The position numbers and the translations under genes are program-made. DNA of 64,000 nucleotides from JAGNGI01 sp035448825 (GTDB lineage: Bacteria > Fidelibacterota > UBA2242), in contig DAOTJS010000012.1 in NCBI GenBank assembly GCA_035448825.1, positions 1 through 64,000 of the forward strand, in the 5' to 3' direction. Below are positions 7,869-16,358 of this stretch, in pieces. The notes below the pieces were generated by a model. The model saw only the letters and a list, made by a program, of their open reading frames with translations. It was not told the origin of the DNA and searched no databases. The stretch's first letter is position 1; every line of letters starts with the position of its first letter.

Positions 7869-8456
7869 ATGGTTTACCAGACAATAATTCTTGCAATATT
7901 AGCCTATTTTCTGGGATCAATCTCTTTTAGCTATATCATTACCAAAATACGCACCGGAAAAGATATTAGAACAGTTGGTGTCAAAAATTCTGGAGCCTTT
8001 AATGTATTTGTAAATGTGGGCAAGGGATTAGGCTTACTAGCCGGAATATTGGATGCGTTAAAAGCAGTCGTCGTGGTCGTAATCGGACAGCTGATTGAAC
8101 TTGAAACTTTTCCGATAATCATTGCGGCTTCTTTGGCTGTTGTTGGGCATTGTTTTCCCATCTACTACAAATTTCATGGCGGACGAGGCGCTTCTGCGGC
8201 TCTTGGGATTCTTTTATGCTATATTCCGCTCGAGGTACTCATCAGTTGTATTCCCGCCGCTCTCATCGCTTATTTTATCCATAGAATGGGCTACACTCCC
8301 GTGTTCATCCTCGGCTTTTCTCCAATTATAGCGGCCATTTTCAAAAAACCAGATGTAATCATTTTTGGGGCTATATATCTTGTACTCTTAACCGGGGTTC
8401 TCAATCTTGTCATCAATATTTCAAAAAGAAGCGAAAAGCTAGTTCCAGAGACTTAA
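7869..8456 (+). CDS. plsY: PlsY-like acyl phosphate:glycerol-3-phosphate acyltransferase, divergent
   Basis: A 195-residue membrane protein with five predicted transmembrane segments and the PlsY landmarks: GSISFSYIITK at the start, a first active-site loop, GHCFPIYYKFHGGRGAS (family form GHxFPxxxxFxGGKGxA) in the middle and a C-terminal NLxxxxxxRSE segment. PlsY transfers the acyl group of acyl phosphate to glycerol-3-phosphate. The first loop reads GVKNSGAFNVFVNVG where most PlsY have GSGNIGATNVxRxxG, so the usual glycine and arginine are missing; acceptor preference may differ. A TAGGAG ribosome-binding site precedes the start, and the gene closes the fakA-fakB operon. Confidence 0.78.
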   Translation: MVYQTIILAILAYFLGSISFSYIITKIRTGKDIRTVGVKNSGAFNVFVNVGKGLGLLAGILDALKAVVVVVIGQLIELETFPIIIAASLAVVGHCFPIYYKFHGGRGASAALGILLCYIPLEVLISCIPAALIAYFIHRMGYTPVFILGFSPIIAAIFKKPDVIIFGAIYLVLLTGVLNLVINISKRSEKLVPET

Positions 8457-8608
8457 TTTTCTATTAAAATTTGGATGTTAAATTAAATAGCGCATTATCC
8501 AGGCATTATTAGTAATAAAGCCGAACTTCAACAGTTGTTCGATGACTTTGTTGATGCATAGTCTCTTGTTTTAATCAAAATAATTACCGAATGCTTAAGC
8601 CGAGATAG

Positions 8609-10975
8609 TTAATCAATTATTAGTTTCTGTGTCTTACCATTAACTGGCACAATTAATTCGACAAGTACTCCATCGGGACATCGAAGGTTCAGCAAATAAT
8701 TACCCGATTTCAGAAACTCATAATAACACTCACCATTTTTATCGGTGATTTGTGGCAGAACTGAACCGATTTGGATTTTAATATCAGGTAGCGGTCTGTC
8801 CTGGATTAATATTTGAATAGAAAGACTGCCATCTGGTAAGTTTTTCCCACCTATTCCTTCTACCAACCCCAGAAAAATGTCCCAGGCAATCCGCGAAAGG
8901 CCGGCTTCATTGCTGATTAGCATGCTGTCTGGCGGTTTTAACTGCAGATCGAGTGATAAAGCGCGCCGATTGGTTTTGACCAATTCCTTTTCAGTCGAAC
9001 CGGCGATTTGAATTTGGTCGCAGAAACCATTACTAGTCAAACGACTTGCCATTGATTGTAAAAGCCCTTTTCCATTTTCATTGCCAGCATAATATCCACC
9101 TTTGAACAATCGGCCAGATTGGCTATTGTTATCCAGATTTAATCTCAGATAATAGCCGCCCTCTGGGAATTGGTTGCTGAGTTTAATGCGCTGATCACGG
9201 CTCAAGGTGGAATCAAGATCGTGGATTAAATAGACCTTAGCGCCAGCTTGTTCGAATAGCGTTTTCAGGATTTGAGCTAATTGCAGATTGACCTGGGCGG
9301 AATTCAAGTTAGAAGTGATTTTTACTCCTGATTCTTGACCGCCGAAACGGGGATCGAGTACTATGACGAAATTATGCAGAACACCGTTGAATACTTCACG
9401 CATTTCGAGAGCGTCTATATTACTTTTTCCGTCTTCAACCACTATTTCCAGGTTCTGACTGAAGTAGCCATTTTTTTGGAAATTTAAAGTGTGACGTCCA
9501 GATTTGACCTGTGGGAAATAGTAAACTCCGTCGGCGTTTGTTAATTGTTGAATCGAATTCGGCAGAAGAGTTACCAAAACATTTTCGATCGGTAGGCTAT
9601 TATTTTCGCTCCGGCAAAAACCGGCGATTAGAGTAACATTGGTATCACAGAAAGATACTTTCAAATTTGTATGCGCCTTACCAGCTGAAAATTCCAAAGT
9701 TGCGATCCCTGGTAAAGAATCTGCCTGAAGATAAAATGTTGCTAATCCATTGGAAGTTGTGGCGGCACTGCGGTTCAATTTTCCGTAGTCAGAGACGGCT
9801 CGGATCGTATCGCCGTCAGCTACTGCAAGGCTATCCAAATCTAGGGCTAAGACATCAATGCCAGTAAAAGCTTTTCCGTCGGCGGGCAAACGGTCATTCC
9901 AGGCTTTTGCAAATAGATACTGAGATGGTGGGGCGATTCGGAAGCGGTCTCGATGTGGCAAATTATGATTGCCAAGGTAATTGACGACCTCGGCATAAGT
10001 AGTATGCCAACCGTTGAATAGCGGTTTTTCCGGAATATGAATAATCAGGTTTTGATCGCGATCCAGTATAAATGGCGCAATCGAGTCGTCGAGGAAGAAG
10101 GTTACCTGGCGACTGAAATATTGCTCGCGACTGAGCATCCAGTTCCCAGGACGTTCATGCAAACCGTCTTTAATTTTCAAGTAAATAGTTGGCTGTTTGT
10201 CGGTAATTGTCGTATCGGGGCGCGGTTCAATTAGGACAACTTTGGGAATTCCAGCCGCCGCCCAGCGTACGATTCCCAGGTAAATAGCATAAGCTTCCAA
10301 GCGATTGTATTCCGGTTTGCTGAGCAATTTTGCTTCTTGGGGATTGGTAAAAAAGGAAATTTCCAGTAAAACGCCCGGCATATTGAGATTCTGCAGAACG
10401 CCGAACCCATCTGGATACATCAGATAGTCGGAGAGCAAACCGGTTGGTAGTATTTGAGGCAGGCGCAGATTTTCGATTAGGCTTTGCTGGATGTAGCGTG
10501 CCAAGTCGAGGCTGGCTGGCGAATAATCGGCATCGCCGTGATACCAGGTCGAAGCATAATTGGCCTGGCGATTAGTTGCGGCGTTGTGATGCACAGAAAT
10601 GAAAACGTCAACCTGATTGAGATTGGCAATCTCGGCACGTTTTTTTAAATCAATTTCATAGTCACCGTTGCGAGTTAAAATTACCGTTGCGCCGGACTTT
10701 TCAAGAAATTCTCTGAGGTATAAAGCTACTCTTAGATTTATCTCGGCTTCACGTAACCCGGTTGATCCACGCTTATAATTCTGAATATGGTTGTCGCCAC
10801 CATGACCCGGATCGAGGCAAATTTTCAAGCCTCCGATGTATTGTGCCTGGGGTGGAATAGTATAATCCGGCTTGGGAATGCGATGCCAGTCAGTCGGACC
10901 GCGTTGACGCCCATAAAATCCGCAGGACTGAAACAAAAGAAAACCGGTAAGACAGTATAGAAAGAGTTTTTTCAT
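8609..10975 (-). CDS. N-acetylmuramoyl-L-alanine amidase lipoprotein with a second, inactive amidase domain
   Basis: A 788-residue lipoprotein from the ATG at 10975 (two in-frame TTG codons lie just upstream). Its signal peptide ends in LLFQSC, so Cys18 would be lipidated. An Amidase_3 domain (about 50-245) that cleaves the peptidoglycan amide bond has all zinc and catalytic residues: DPGHGG, REAEINL, SVHHNA and LLEISF. Next come an Ig-like or carboxypeptidase-regulatory region (about 440-510) and a second amidase-like domain (about 530-720) that aligns in order with the first (VIVLDPRFGGQ; SAQVNLQLA; YYLRLNLDN) but has lost every zinc ligand (His to Phe, Glu to Gln, His to Leu/Asn). A short regulatory-type beta domain ends the protein. 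It stands alone, with spacers on both sides. Confidence 0.85.
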   Translation of the reverse strand: MKKLFLYCLTGFLLFQSCGFYGRQRGPTDWHRIPKPDYTIPPQAQYIGGLKICLDPGHGGDNHIQNYKRGSTGLREAEINLRVALYLREFLEKSGATVILTRNGDYEIDLKKRAEIANLNQVDVFISVHHNAATNRQANYASTWYHGDADYSPASLDLARYIQQSLIENLRLPQILPTGLLSDYLMYPDGFGVLQNLNMPGVLLEISFFTNPQEAKLLSKPEYNRLEAYAIYLGIVRWAAAGIPKVVLIEPRPDTTITDKQPTIYLKIKDGLHERPGNWMLSREQYFSRQVTFFLDDSIAPFILDRDQNLIIHIPEKPLFNGWHTTYAEVVNYLGNHNLPHRDRFRIAPPSQYLFAKAWNDRLPADGKAFTGIDVLALDLDSLAVADGDTIRAVSDYGKLNRSAATTSNGLATFYLQADSLPGIATLEFSAGKAHTNLKVSFCDTNVTLIAGFCRSENNSLPIENVLVTLLPNSIQQLTNADGVYYFPQVKSGRHTLNFQKNGYFSQNLEIVVEDGKSNIDALEMREVFNGVLHNFVIVLDPRFGGQESGVKITSNLNSAQVNLQLAQILKTLFEQAGAKVYLIHDLDSTLSRDQRIKLSNQFPEGGYYLRLNLDNNSQSGRLFKGGYYAGNENGKGLLQSMASRLTSNGFCDQIQIAGSTEKELVKTNRRALSLDLQLKPPDSMLISNEAGLSRIAWDIFLGLVEGIGGKNLPDGSLSIQILIQDRPLPDIKIQIGSVLPQITDKNGECYYEFLKSGNYLLNLRCPDGVLVELIVPVNGKTQKLIID

Positions 10976-11348
10976 CAACAAATCATTTCTTTCAGAAAAC
11001 TTTCAAAAATTAGACATGAAAATAACCAAAGGCAATGGTGGGGGATTTTTAAACCACGAAGACACGAAGGCACGAAGAATTTATTAATAATAAAGAATTA
11101 AAGTACATTTTTCAGATTATTTAAGAGGTAAATTGTCGTAAAATTATTTCCTTGAAAAATGCTTATAGGCTTTACCAACCAAGAGATATTGTATTTCCTC
11201 AGTATTTCCTCAGGCATATTGCTTTGTAATGATTTTTTCTAGGCTTAATCTTAATCTTGACCTTGGCCTTATTTTCTTTACCCTTTGAAAAATATCTTAA
11301 CGGTAAACTGATGTTCTAAAACTTTTAAATATCTTAGTGTCTTAGTGG
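10976..11348. repeat. Spacer with inverted and degenerate tandem repeats 3' of the NFACT gene
   Basis: No gene is visible. The spacer holds ACCACGAAGACACGAAG at 11053-11069, whose perfect reverse complement lies at 13259-13275 on the far side of the NFACT gene. It also holds a degenerate hexamer block at 11238-11266 (CTTAAT CTTAAT CTTGAC CTTGGC CTT). At 11333-11349, touching the NFACT stop codon, is CTTAGTGTCTTAGTGGT, two substitutions from the 13259 repeat and in the same orientation. The repeats thus hug both ends of the gene. Confidence 0.7.
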
Positions 11349-13064
11349 TCATAAAAATTTCTTAGGATCGAGCGGTTCCGCCATAATTGTCTTCTCGAAT
11401 TTGACGGTTACCGCACCGGGCGCCGAATGTCGCGGTTTGGTAACATACTTGCATTGCGTAAAAATCACCGGCACAACCGCTGAATGTTTGGCTTTGCTAT
11501 GAAAAGCCGCCAGCCCAGCCGCTTTTTCCAGAATAGGACGAGGCAAACTCACGACCTTGCCGGGATTACGAACGACTATATGCGAGCCGCTCGTTCCCTG
11601 AGCGTGAAGCCAGAAGTCGTTCGGTCGCGCGTATTTCTGGAGAAGTTCGTCGTTATCCCGAGCGCTTTTGCCGATTAAAATTTCCCAGCCGTTTAAATTG
11701 ATACGAATAAAAGGCTGATGGATATTTTCAATCGAGTTTTGCAGCTGTGTCGGTAAATGGCTGGATAAAGGCCGTAGAATTTTGAAATCGTTAGCCTCGG
11801 CAATTTTTTTTCTGATATCTTTAAGCCGCTGAATTAACTGTTCCCCCTCGGAAATTTTTTGGGCCAGTTCAGACCTTGATCTTTCGATCTCGCGTGATTT
11901 AGCGTAATAGCGCTCGGCATTTTGAATCGGATTGAGTCTGGGATCAAGCGGAATGGTAATCTGGTATGACTCGTCGGTCAATTGAGGCAAAGTTACCGAA
12001 TTGCTATGATGCGGAATGCTGGATGCCGCCGCCATAAGGGTATCAGCCCATTCCCGGTAATTGTCAGCCGTTGGCAGAGTCGCCAGTTCATTCTGTTGGT
12101 TGATTAATTTTCTCTGGATGGTGCTCAATTGTAGGTCGGTTTGTCTCAGCAAGGATTTTTTCTTTTCATTCAGGCGATAAAGGTTCAGAAAATCCTGAAT
12201 AAATTGGTTTTGGGCGGTGATTACTGAGTCGTATTGGGTGAATGCGCGATTTGAAAGCGATTGCAGTTCGATTAAGCTGAAAATCGGCGGCTCACCGATA
12301 TAAATCCGCGGCAAAGAAGTTGCCATTTCATCGGCCAATTCAGCTAGGGTTTTGGCGAGAATTTCAACCTGTTCTTTACTCAAATTGATAATTGAGTTCT
12401 GCGGTGACAGATTGGTTCGGTAACCAATTTCCGTCACGAGAGTTTTCGGCAAAACCGGCTGAAATGATTTGGTGAAAAAAGTCATCAGCGACTGATCGGG
12501 ATGCTGGTGCAATAAACTGATAATGTCATCATCATCGGGAAAAAGGCGGTTGGCGGGTCGGAAATTGCTCCACTCGAAGTCAACCGTCTTTTTTACTTTT
12601 TTAAAAGAATCCTGGCTCTCACCGGATGAATCGAGAAGATGTACATTGCCATTGATTCCGTAGAGACGGAATAGAAGGAAGGCAATCCCGCCATTTAAAG
12701 TAATTAAAATCTGGCGGTCGTTTTCGCGACAAACTAAATCAGTAATAGTTTTACCGGTAACGTCGCGGAGCAGATTGACTTTGTGTTTTGGGTTCGGCAA
12801 ATCCCTTTCTAAAGTTAAAAAGGGTAAAGGCGCTTGAACGCAAAAATGGAGACATTGCCAATCTCCAGCCATTTCCAGTGGAATATGCAAATGATCCTTT
12901 TGATAGGTAAAGGGCGCTCCGCAAATTGCACCGCCGATCAACTGTTTGAATTCGCGCGCCATTCTTTCAATATGTAACCAGCTGTTAAACATACTGAAAA
13001 GTAGAGCTAAATTAACATTTATCAAAGTGCTGAAAGAATAGTATTCGGGAGGTAGCCGGTTCAA
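11349..13064 (-). CDS. rqcH: NFACT family protein (RqcH-like ribosome quality control factor)
   Basis: A 571-residue protein with the order NFACT-N domain, helix-hairpin region, long coiled coil (about 300-420) and C-terminal NFACT-R domain. The last contains NDFWLHAQGTSGSHIVVR, the family's signature DFWLHxxxxxGSHxxxR, and ends with the typical proline/glycine-rich strand (KPRHSAPGAVTVKFEKT). Bacterial RqcH binds stalled 50S subunits and adds alanine tails. The protein is shorter than Firmicute FbpA/RqcH and closer to the compact Bacteroidetes form. The start is uncertain: an internal Met at residue 34 precedes better-conserved sequence. A miaA remnant lies upstream, and 17-base inverted repeats flank both. 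Confidence 0.82.
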   Translation of the reverse strand: MNRLPPEYYSFSTLINVNLALLFSMFNSWLHIERMAREFKQLIGGAICGAPFTYQKDHLHIPLEMAGDWQCLHFCVQAPLPFLTLERDLPNPKHKVNLLRDVTGKTITDLVCRENDRQILITLNGGIAFLLFRLYGINGNVHLLDSSGESQDSFKKVKKTVDFEWSNFRPANRLFPDDDDIISLLHQHPDQSLMTFFTKSFQPVLPKTLVTEIGYRTNLSPQNSIINLSKEQVEILAKTLAELADEMATSLPRIYIGEPPIFSLIELQSLSNRAFTQYDSVITAQNQFIQDFLNLYRLNEKKKSLLRQTDLQLSTIQRKLINQQNELATLPTADNYREWADTLMAAASSIPHHSNSVTLPQLTDESYQITIPLDPRLNPIQNAERYYAKSREIERSRSELAQKISEGEQLIQRLKDIRKKIAEANDFKILRPLSSHLPTQLQNSIENIHQPFIRINLNGWEILIGKSARDNDELLQKYARPNDFWLHAQGTSGSHIVVRNPGKVVSLPRPILEKAAGLAAFHSKAKHSAVVPVIFTQCKYVTKPRHSAPGAVTVKFEKTIMAEPLDPKKFL

Positions 13065-13139
13065 AGTATAAAGGCATGGATGCGTGAATGGTTATATATC
13101 GCAGAGTTATTTTAATTTCGTGTAAGCACTTAAACGAAC

Positions 13140-13217
13140 TTAAAAAACTCCGTTTTGTCGCTTAAACCAGGTCATCTGGCGCTGACTCAAGTCAAGCGCT
13201 TTCCGTTTCTCCCATTC
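13140..13217 (-). pseudogene. miaA: 3' remnant of miaA (tRNA dimethylallyltransferase)
   Basis: Read on the minus strand, 25 codons before a TAA at 13140-13142 give EWEKRKALDLSQRQM then TWFKRQNGVF. This matches the C-terminal end of MiaA, where (Y/L)xxRQxTWFR is highly conserved just before the stop. Upstream the frame runs straight into the degenerate repeat block at 13227-13250 (reading as Leu-Arg repeats), so the first ~270 codons are gone. The repeat meets the coding remnant without a gap, which suggests that insertion or recombination at the repeat removed the gene. An intact miaA may exist elsewhere. Confidence 0.6.
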
Positions 13218-13226
13218 TCCTCTTTT

Positions 13227-13275
13227 CCTCAGCCTCAACCTCAACCTTTTCCCTGTGTCTTCGTGTCTTCGTGGT
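13227..13275. repeat. C-rich hexamer block and 17-base inverted repeat partner
   Basis: The block CCTCAGCCTCAACCTCAACC is a degenerate hexamer array of the same kind as the 3' arms of the four-helix-bundle cassettes further on (compare 55245-55310). It is followed by CTTCGTGTCTTCGTGGT (13259-13275), the exact reverse complement of 11053-11069. The pair encloses the NFACT gene and the miaA remnant, 2.2 kb in all. Confidence 0.8.
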
Positions 13276-13402
13276 AAAAGACCTTTTGTAATTAAAAATA
13301 GGTTGCAATTTTATATAAAATAAAGACTAAATCGTGATTTTAAATTTGACAGTTTGAAATAGATTCGCTAATTTTACAGCCAGTTTGATAGGAGATTCGC
13401 AA

Positions 13403-14275
13403 TTGGAAAGTATGACAGGTTATAGCAAAATGGAGTCCCGCACGGACGGGCAAGTAATCAGCGTTGAGATTTACTCCGAGAATAACCGCTTTCTAGACCT
13501 GACATTCAATCTTCCGCAACCGCTGGAACCATACACCGATGAATTGAAACGCTTAGTGACTGATGATCTGCGGCGTGGTCACGTGCGGATAACTATCGAG
13601 ATAAATAGTTCAGAAAAAATTCCTGAAGTGCAATTAAATACCGCGTTATTGGCAAAATATTACCGGGCTCTTCGTGACCTGGCGCGCGAACTGCAAATCG
13701 AAGAACCTGTTACTCTTCAGAATCTACTCACTTATCCAGAAATATTTTTAACTGATTCCGAGAATGCCAATATGACCGAACTTTTAACTCAGGTAAAGCA
13801 GATTCTAAGAAAAGCGGTGGCTGAACTTGTTGCTATGCGCCGCCGGGAAGGCGAATTTATTACCCGCGAATTACATAGTTATTTGCAATTTATCCTGGAA
13901 AAATGTTCAGAAATTGAAGAACTCTCGCGGCAATCGCGTCAGGAATATTTTGCGAAATATCGGCAGAGCCTGGCGGAGCTATGCCGGGATTGTCAACTCG
14001 ACGAAAATCGCTTGATTCAGGAGGCTGGGATTTTAGCCAAAAAGCTGGACATTACCGAGGAATGCACTCGCCTGCGCAGTCACGTACAGCAATTTTCATT
14101 GCTATTACAAAGTGACGAGCCAGTCGGCAAGCAGATGAATTTTTTAGCCCAGGAAATGAATCGAGAGATTACTACAATAGGAGCTAAATCGGAGAGTAGC
14201 GCAATTTCTCATCTGGTCGTTAGTCTGAAAGATGAACTCGAAAAAATTCGTGAACAAATCCAGAACGTAATATGA
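13403..14275 (+). CDS. yicC: YicC family endoribonuclease
   Basis: A 290-residue YicC family protein, a class of endoribonuclease shown to act on small RNA in Escherichia coli. I chose the TTG at 13403, since AGGAG at 13390-13394 lies 8 bases upstream and the protein then begins ESMTGYSK, the family's usual SMTGF/YG start. The conserved C-terminal end (ITEECTRLRSHVQQF, then GKQMNFLAQEMNREITTIGAKS) is complete. It opens the yicC-gmk-rpoZ-coaBC order found in many bacteria, and its stop overlaps the gmk start by 4 bases, so the two are translationally coupled. Confidence 0.9.
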   Translation: MESMTGYSKMESRTDGQVISVEIYSENNRFLDLTFNLPQPLEPYTDELKRLVTDDLRRGHVRITIEINSSEKIPEVQLNTALLAKYYRALRDLARELQIEEPVTLQNLLTYPEIFLTDSENANMTELLTQVKQILRKAVAELVAMRRREGEFITRELHSYLQFILEKCSEIEELSRQSRQEYFAKYRQSLAELCRDCQLDENRLIQEAGILAKKLDITEECTRLRSHVQQFSLLLQSDEPVGKQMNFLAQEMNREITTIGAKSESSAISHLVVSLKDELEKIREQIQNVI

Positions 14276-14844
14276 AATCCAAAGGCCTTTTAGTATCCAT
14301 TGCCGCTCCGTCTGGAACGGGTAAAACCACGGTCTGCCACGAATTAATGAAAAGGGACGACCGCTTTGTTTTTTCGGTTTCCTGTACTACGCGCCCACCT
14401 CGTCCGAATGAGTGCGACGGTGTAGATTATTATTTCATCACCCGTGAACAATTTCTGCAAAATATTCGTGAAGGTAAAATGGCTGAATGGCAAGAGATTT
14501 TCGGTAATTACTACGGAACTTTAAAAGAAACAATCGAAAAAGCCTTAAGAGATGGCAAGATTTTGCTTTTAGACATTGATGCCAAAGGTACTCTCAACCT
14601 GAAAAAAAATTACCCCAACCAATTCCTTAGCATTTTCCTTTTACCACCCAGTAATACAGAACTCGACCGACGCCTTCAGAAACGAGGGACAGATGATTCG
14701 GGTTCAATCGCCTTACGGAAAGCACGAATTCCAGATGAATTGGAACTTAGTAAACAGTTCGACTTTCAAATTGTCAATGATAATCTGGAAACTACTATCA
14801 ATAAAATTATCAATATTATAAAGGAGCATTTAAAGAATGACTGA
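14272..14844 (+). CDS. gmk: Guanylate kinase
   Basis: A 190-residue guanylate kinase, converting GMP and ATP to GDP and ADP. The P-loop is APSGTGKTT (residues 12-20). The GMP-binding region contains SCTTRPPRPNECDGVDYYF, with the family's TTRxPRxxExxGxDYxF pattern, followed by GNYYGT. The LID region (RLQKRGTD) and C-terminal VVNDN-like sequence (FQIVNDNLE) are present. It overlaps yicC at the start and rpoZ at the end by a few bases, forming one compact operon. Confidence 0.95.
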   Translation: MKSKGLLVSIAAPSGTGKTTVCHELMKRDDRFVFSVSCTTRPPRPNECDGVDYYFITREQFLQNIREGKMAEWQEIFGNYYGTLKETIEKALRDGKILLLDIDAKGTLNLKKNYPNQFLSIFLLPPSNTELDRRLQKRGTDDSGSIALRKARIPDELELSKQFDFQIVNDNLETTINKIINIIKEHLKND

Positions 14845-15157
14845 AACCCTTCCTTTCGACAAACTAACCAGGAAATCGGACGATATTTTCGAATTAGTGA
14901 TTGTTGCCGCCAGACGTGCGCGTCAGATTAACTCCCTGCGTATGGCTCAATATCCGTTGCCGACGATGATCGAGGAGCAAGAAGAGACTTTCGAAGAAAC
15001 TCCGCCCGAAATCACCGACGATCAAAATTGGGATGAGCTCGAAAAGCCGACGACCCTGGCCATCAACGAAATTTTAGAAGATCAAATCAACTATCGTTAT
15101 ATGACTCCAGAAGAAGAAAAACCACTCGAGGAATTCGATAGTGAATTTAACGAATAG
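14837..15157 (+). CDS. rpoZ: RNA polymerase omega subunit (RpoZ-like)
   Basis: A 106-residue acidic protein of the omega/RPB6 family, which helps assemble the beta' subunit into RNA polymerase. The N-terminal helix-rich core (residues about 15-45, DDIFELVIVAARRARQINSL) matches the omega motif LVxxAAxRARQL. The C-terminal half is unusually rich in Glu and Asp and poorly conserved. The position between gmk and coaBC is the classic location of rpoZ. It overlaps gmk by 8 bases and coaBC by 17. Confidence 0.88.
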   Translation: MTETLPFDKLTRKSDDIFELVIVAARRARQINSLRMAQYPLPTMIEEQEETFEETPPEITDDQNWDELEKPTTLAINEILEDQINYRYMTPEEEKPLEEFDSEFNE

Positions 15158-16358
15158 AAAAATCGTTCTGGGACTGACTGGCGGCATTTCCATTTATAAA
15201 TCAGCCGGTCTCCTACGCCGTCTGGTCAATGACTGTAATGCGGATGTGACCGTAATTATGACCGACGCCGCTCAGCAATTTATGAGCCCGCTGATTTTCG
15301 AGACCTACAGCCACAAACCGGTTCTCATAGATATGTTCGCCGGTCAAAAGATTGGAACCCGGCATGTTGATCTGGCAACTGAAGCCGATTTAATTCTGGT
15401 ATCCCCGGCTACAGCCAATATAATAGCCAAAACTGCCAGCGGTATCGCTGACGATTTGCTCAGCACGGTTATTCTGGTCGGTGGGAACAAGACGGTTTTT
15501 GCGCTGGCGATGAATGATAATATGTATTCTAACCCTATTACTCAGGAGAATATTGACCGTCTGCGGCGACTCGGTTATGGCATTATCGAGCCGGAAGAAG
15601 GTACTTTAGCCTGTGGTGTTACCGGGCGTGGCCGCCTGGCTGACGAAAAAACAATTCTGGCGCACATTGACCGACGCCTTAATGGTCATAGCTGGCTGAA
15701 AGATAGAAAAGTTATCGTAACGGCTGGGCCAACTCGCGAATATATTGATCCAATTCGTTTTATCTCAAACCGGTCGAGCGGAAAAATGGGCTATGCTCTG
15801 GCGGAAATTGCCGCCCGTGAAAGCGCCGATGTGCTTCTAATTAGCGGGCCTTCCGATTTAAAAAATCCGGTGGGCGTGAGAACAATTCGGGTAGAAACCG
15901 CGAACGAAATGCATTCTGCCGTTCTGGCGGAAGCGGCTGAAGTTGATTTTTTATTAATGGCGGCGGCGGTCGAAGATTTATCGCCGGCGCAAACTTCCAC
16001 TGAGAAAATCAAAAAGGAGAGCGGCTTTAGCGAACTAAAACTTAAATATTCGCCTGACGTTATCCGTGATTTTCGCAAACTCAATCGTCAGGCCTGCGTG
16101 GTGGGATTCAGCGTGGAGATCGAATCAGCCGAACATCCGGGAGCCAAGGCACGTTCATTAGCCAAACTGAAGGACAAAGAGATGGATTTTGTCGCATGGA
16201 ATGATCCCGGAGTGAACGGCGCGGCTTTTGGGCATGAAACCAATAGCGTTACTTTATTATCGAAGGATGGCCAGGAGTGGGTTTTTCCTTTAGCTAGTAA
16301 ATATGACATCGCCGATTCAATCATTGCAACCGTTATTCAGAATTATAAGAAAGCCTAA
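15141..16358 (+). CDS. coaBC: Bifunctional phosphopantothenoylcysteine decarboxylase / phosphopantothenate-cysteine ligase
   Basis: A 405-residue fusion enzyme for two consecutive steps of coenzyme A synthesis. The N-terminal flavoprotein domain (CoaC, 1-185) starts with LGLTGGISIYKSAGLLRRL and has the catalytic His in TRHVDLA, the PASANxxAK-like ATANIIAKTASGIADD, the AMNDNM motif and the active-site Cys in EGTLACGVTGRGRL. The C-terminal CoaB domain begins VTAGPTREYIDPIRFISNRS. Translation starts at a GTG 17 bases inside rpoZ, so the genes are coupled. Confidence 0.95.
   Translation: MNLTNRKIVLGLTGGISIYKSAGLLRRLVNDCNADVTVIMTDAAQQFMSPLIFETYSHKPVLIDMFAGQKIGTRHVDLATEADLILVSPATANIIAKTASGIADDLLSTVILVGGNKTVFALAMNDNMYSNPITQENIDRLRRLGYGIIEPEEGTLACGVTGRGRLADEKTILAHIDRRLNGHSWLKDRKVIVTAGPTREYIDPIRFISNRSSGKMGYALAEIAARESADVLLISGPSDLKNPVGVRTIRVETANEMHSAVLAEAAEVDFLLMAAAVEDLSPAQTSTEKIKKESGFSELKLKYSPDVIRDFRKLNRQACVVGFSVEIESAEHPGAKARSLAKLKDKEMDFVAWNDPGVNGAAFGHETNSVTLLSKDGQEWVFPLASKYDIADSIIATVIQNYKKA

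Noticed and set aside
8470..8570. Short frame ending AELQQLFDDFVDA before the amidase gene
   Set aside because: About 24 codons without start signal or recognisable homology; too little to call a gene fragment.
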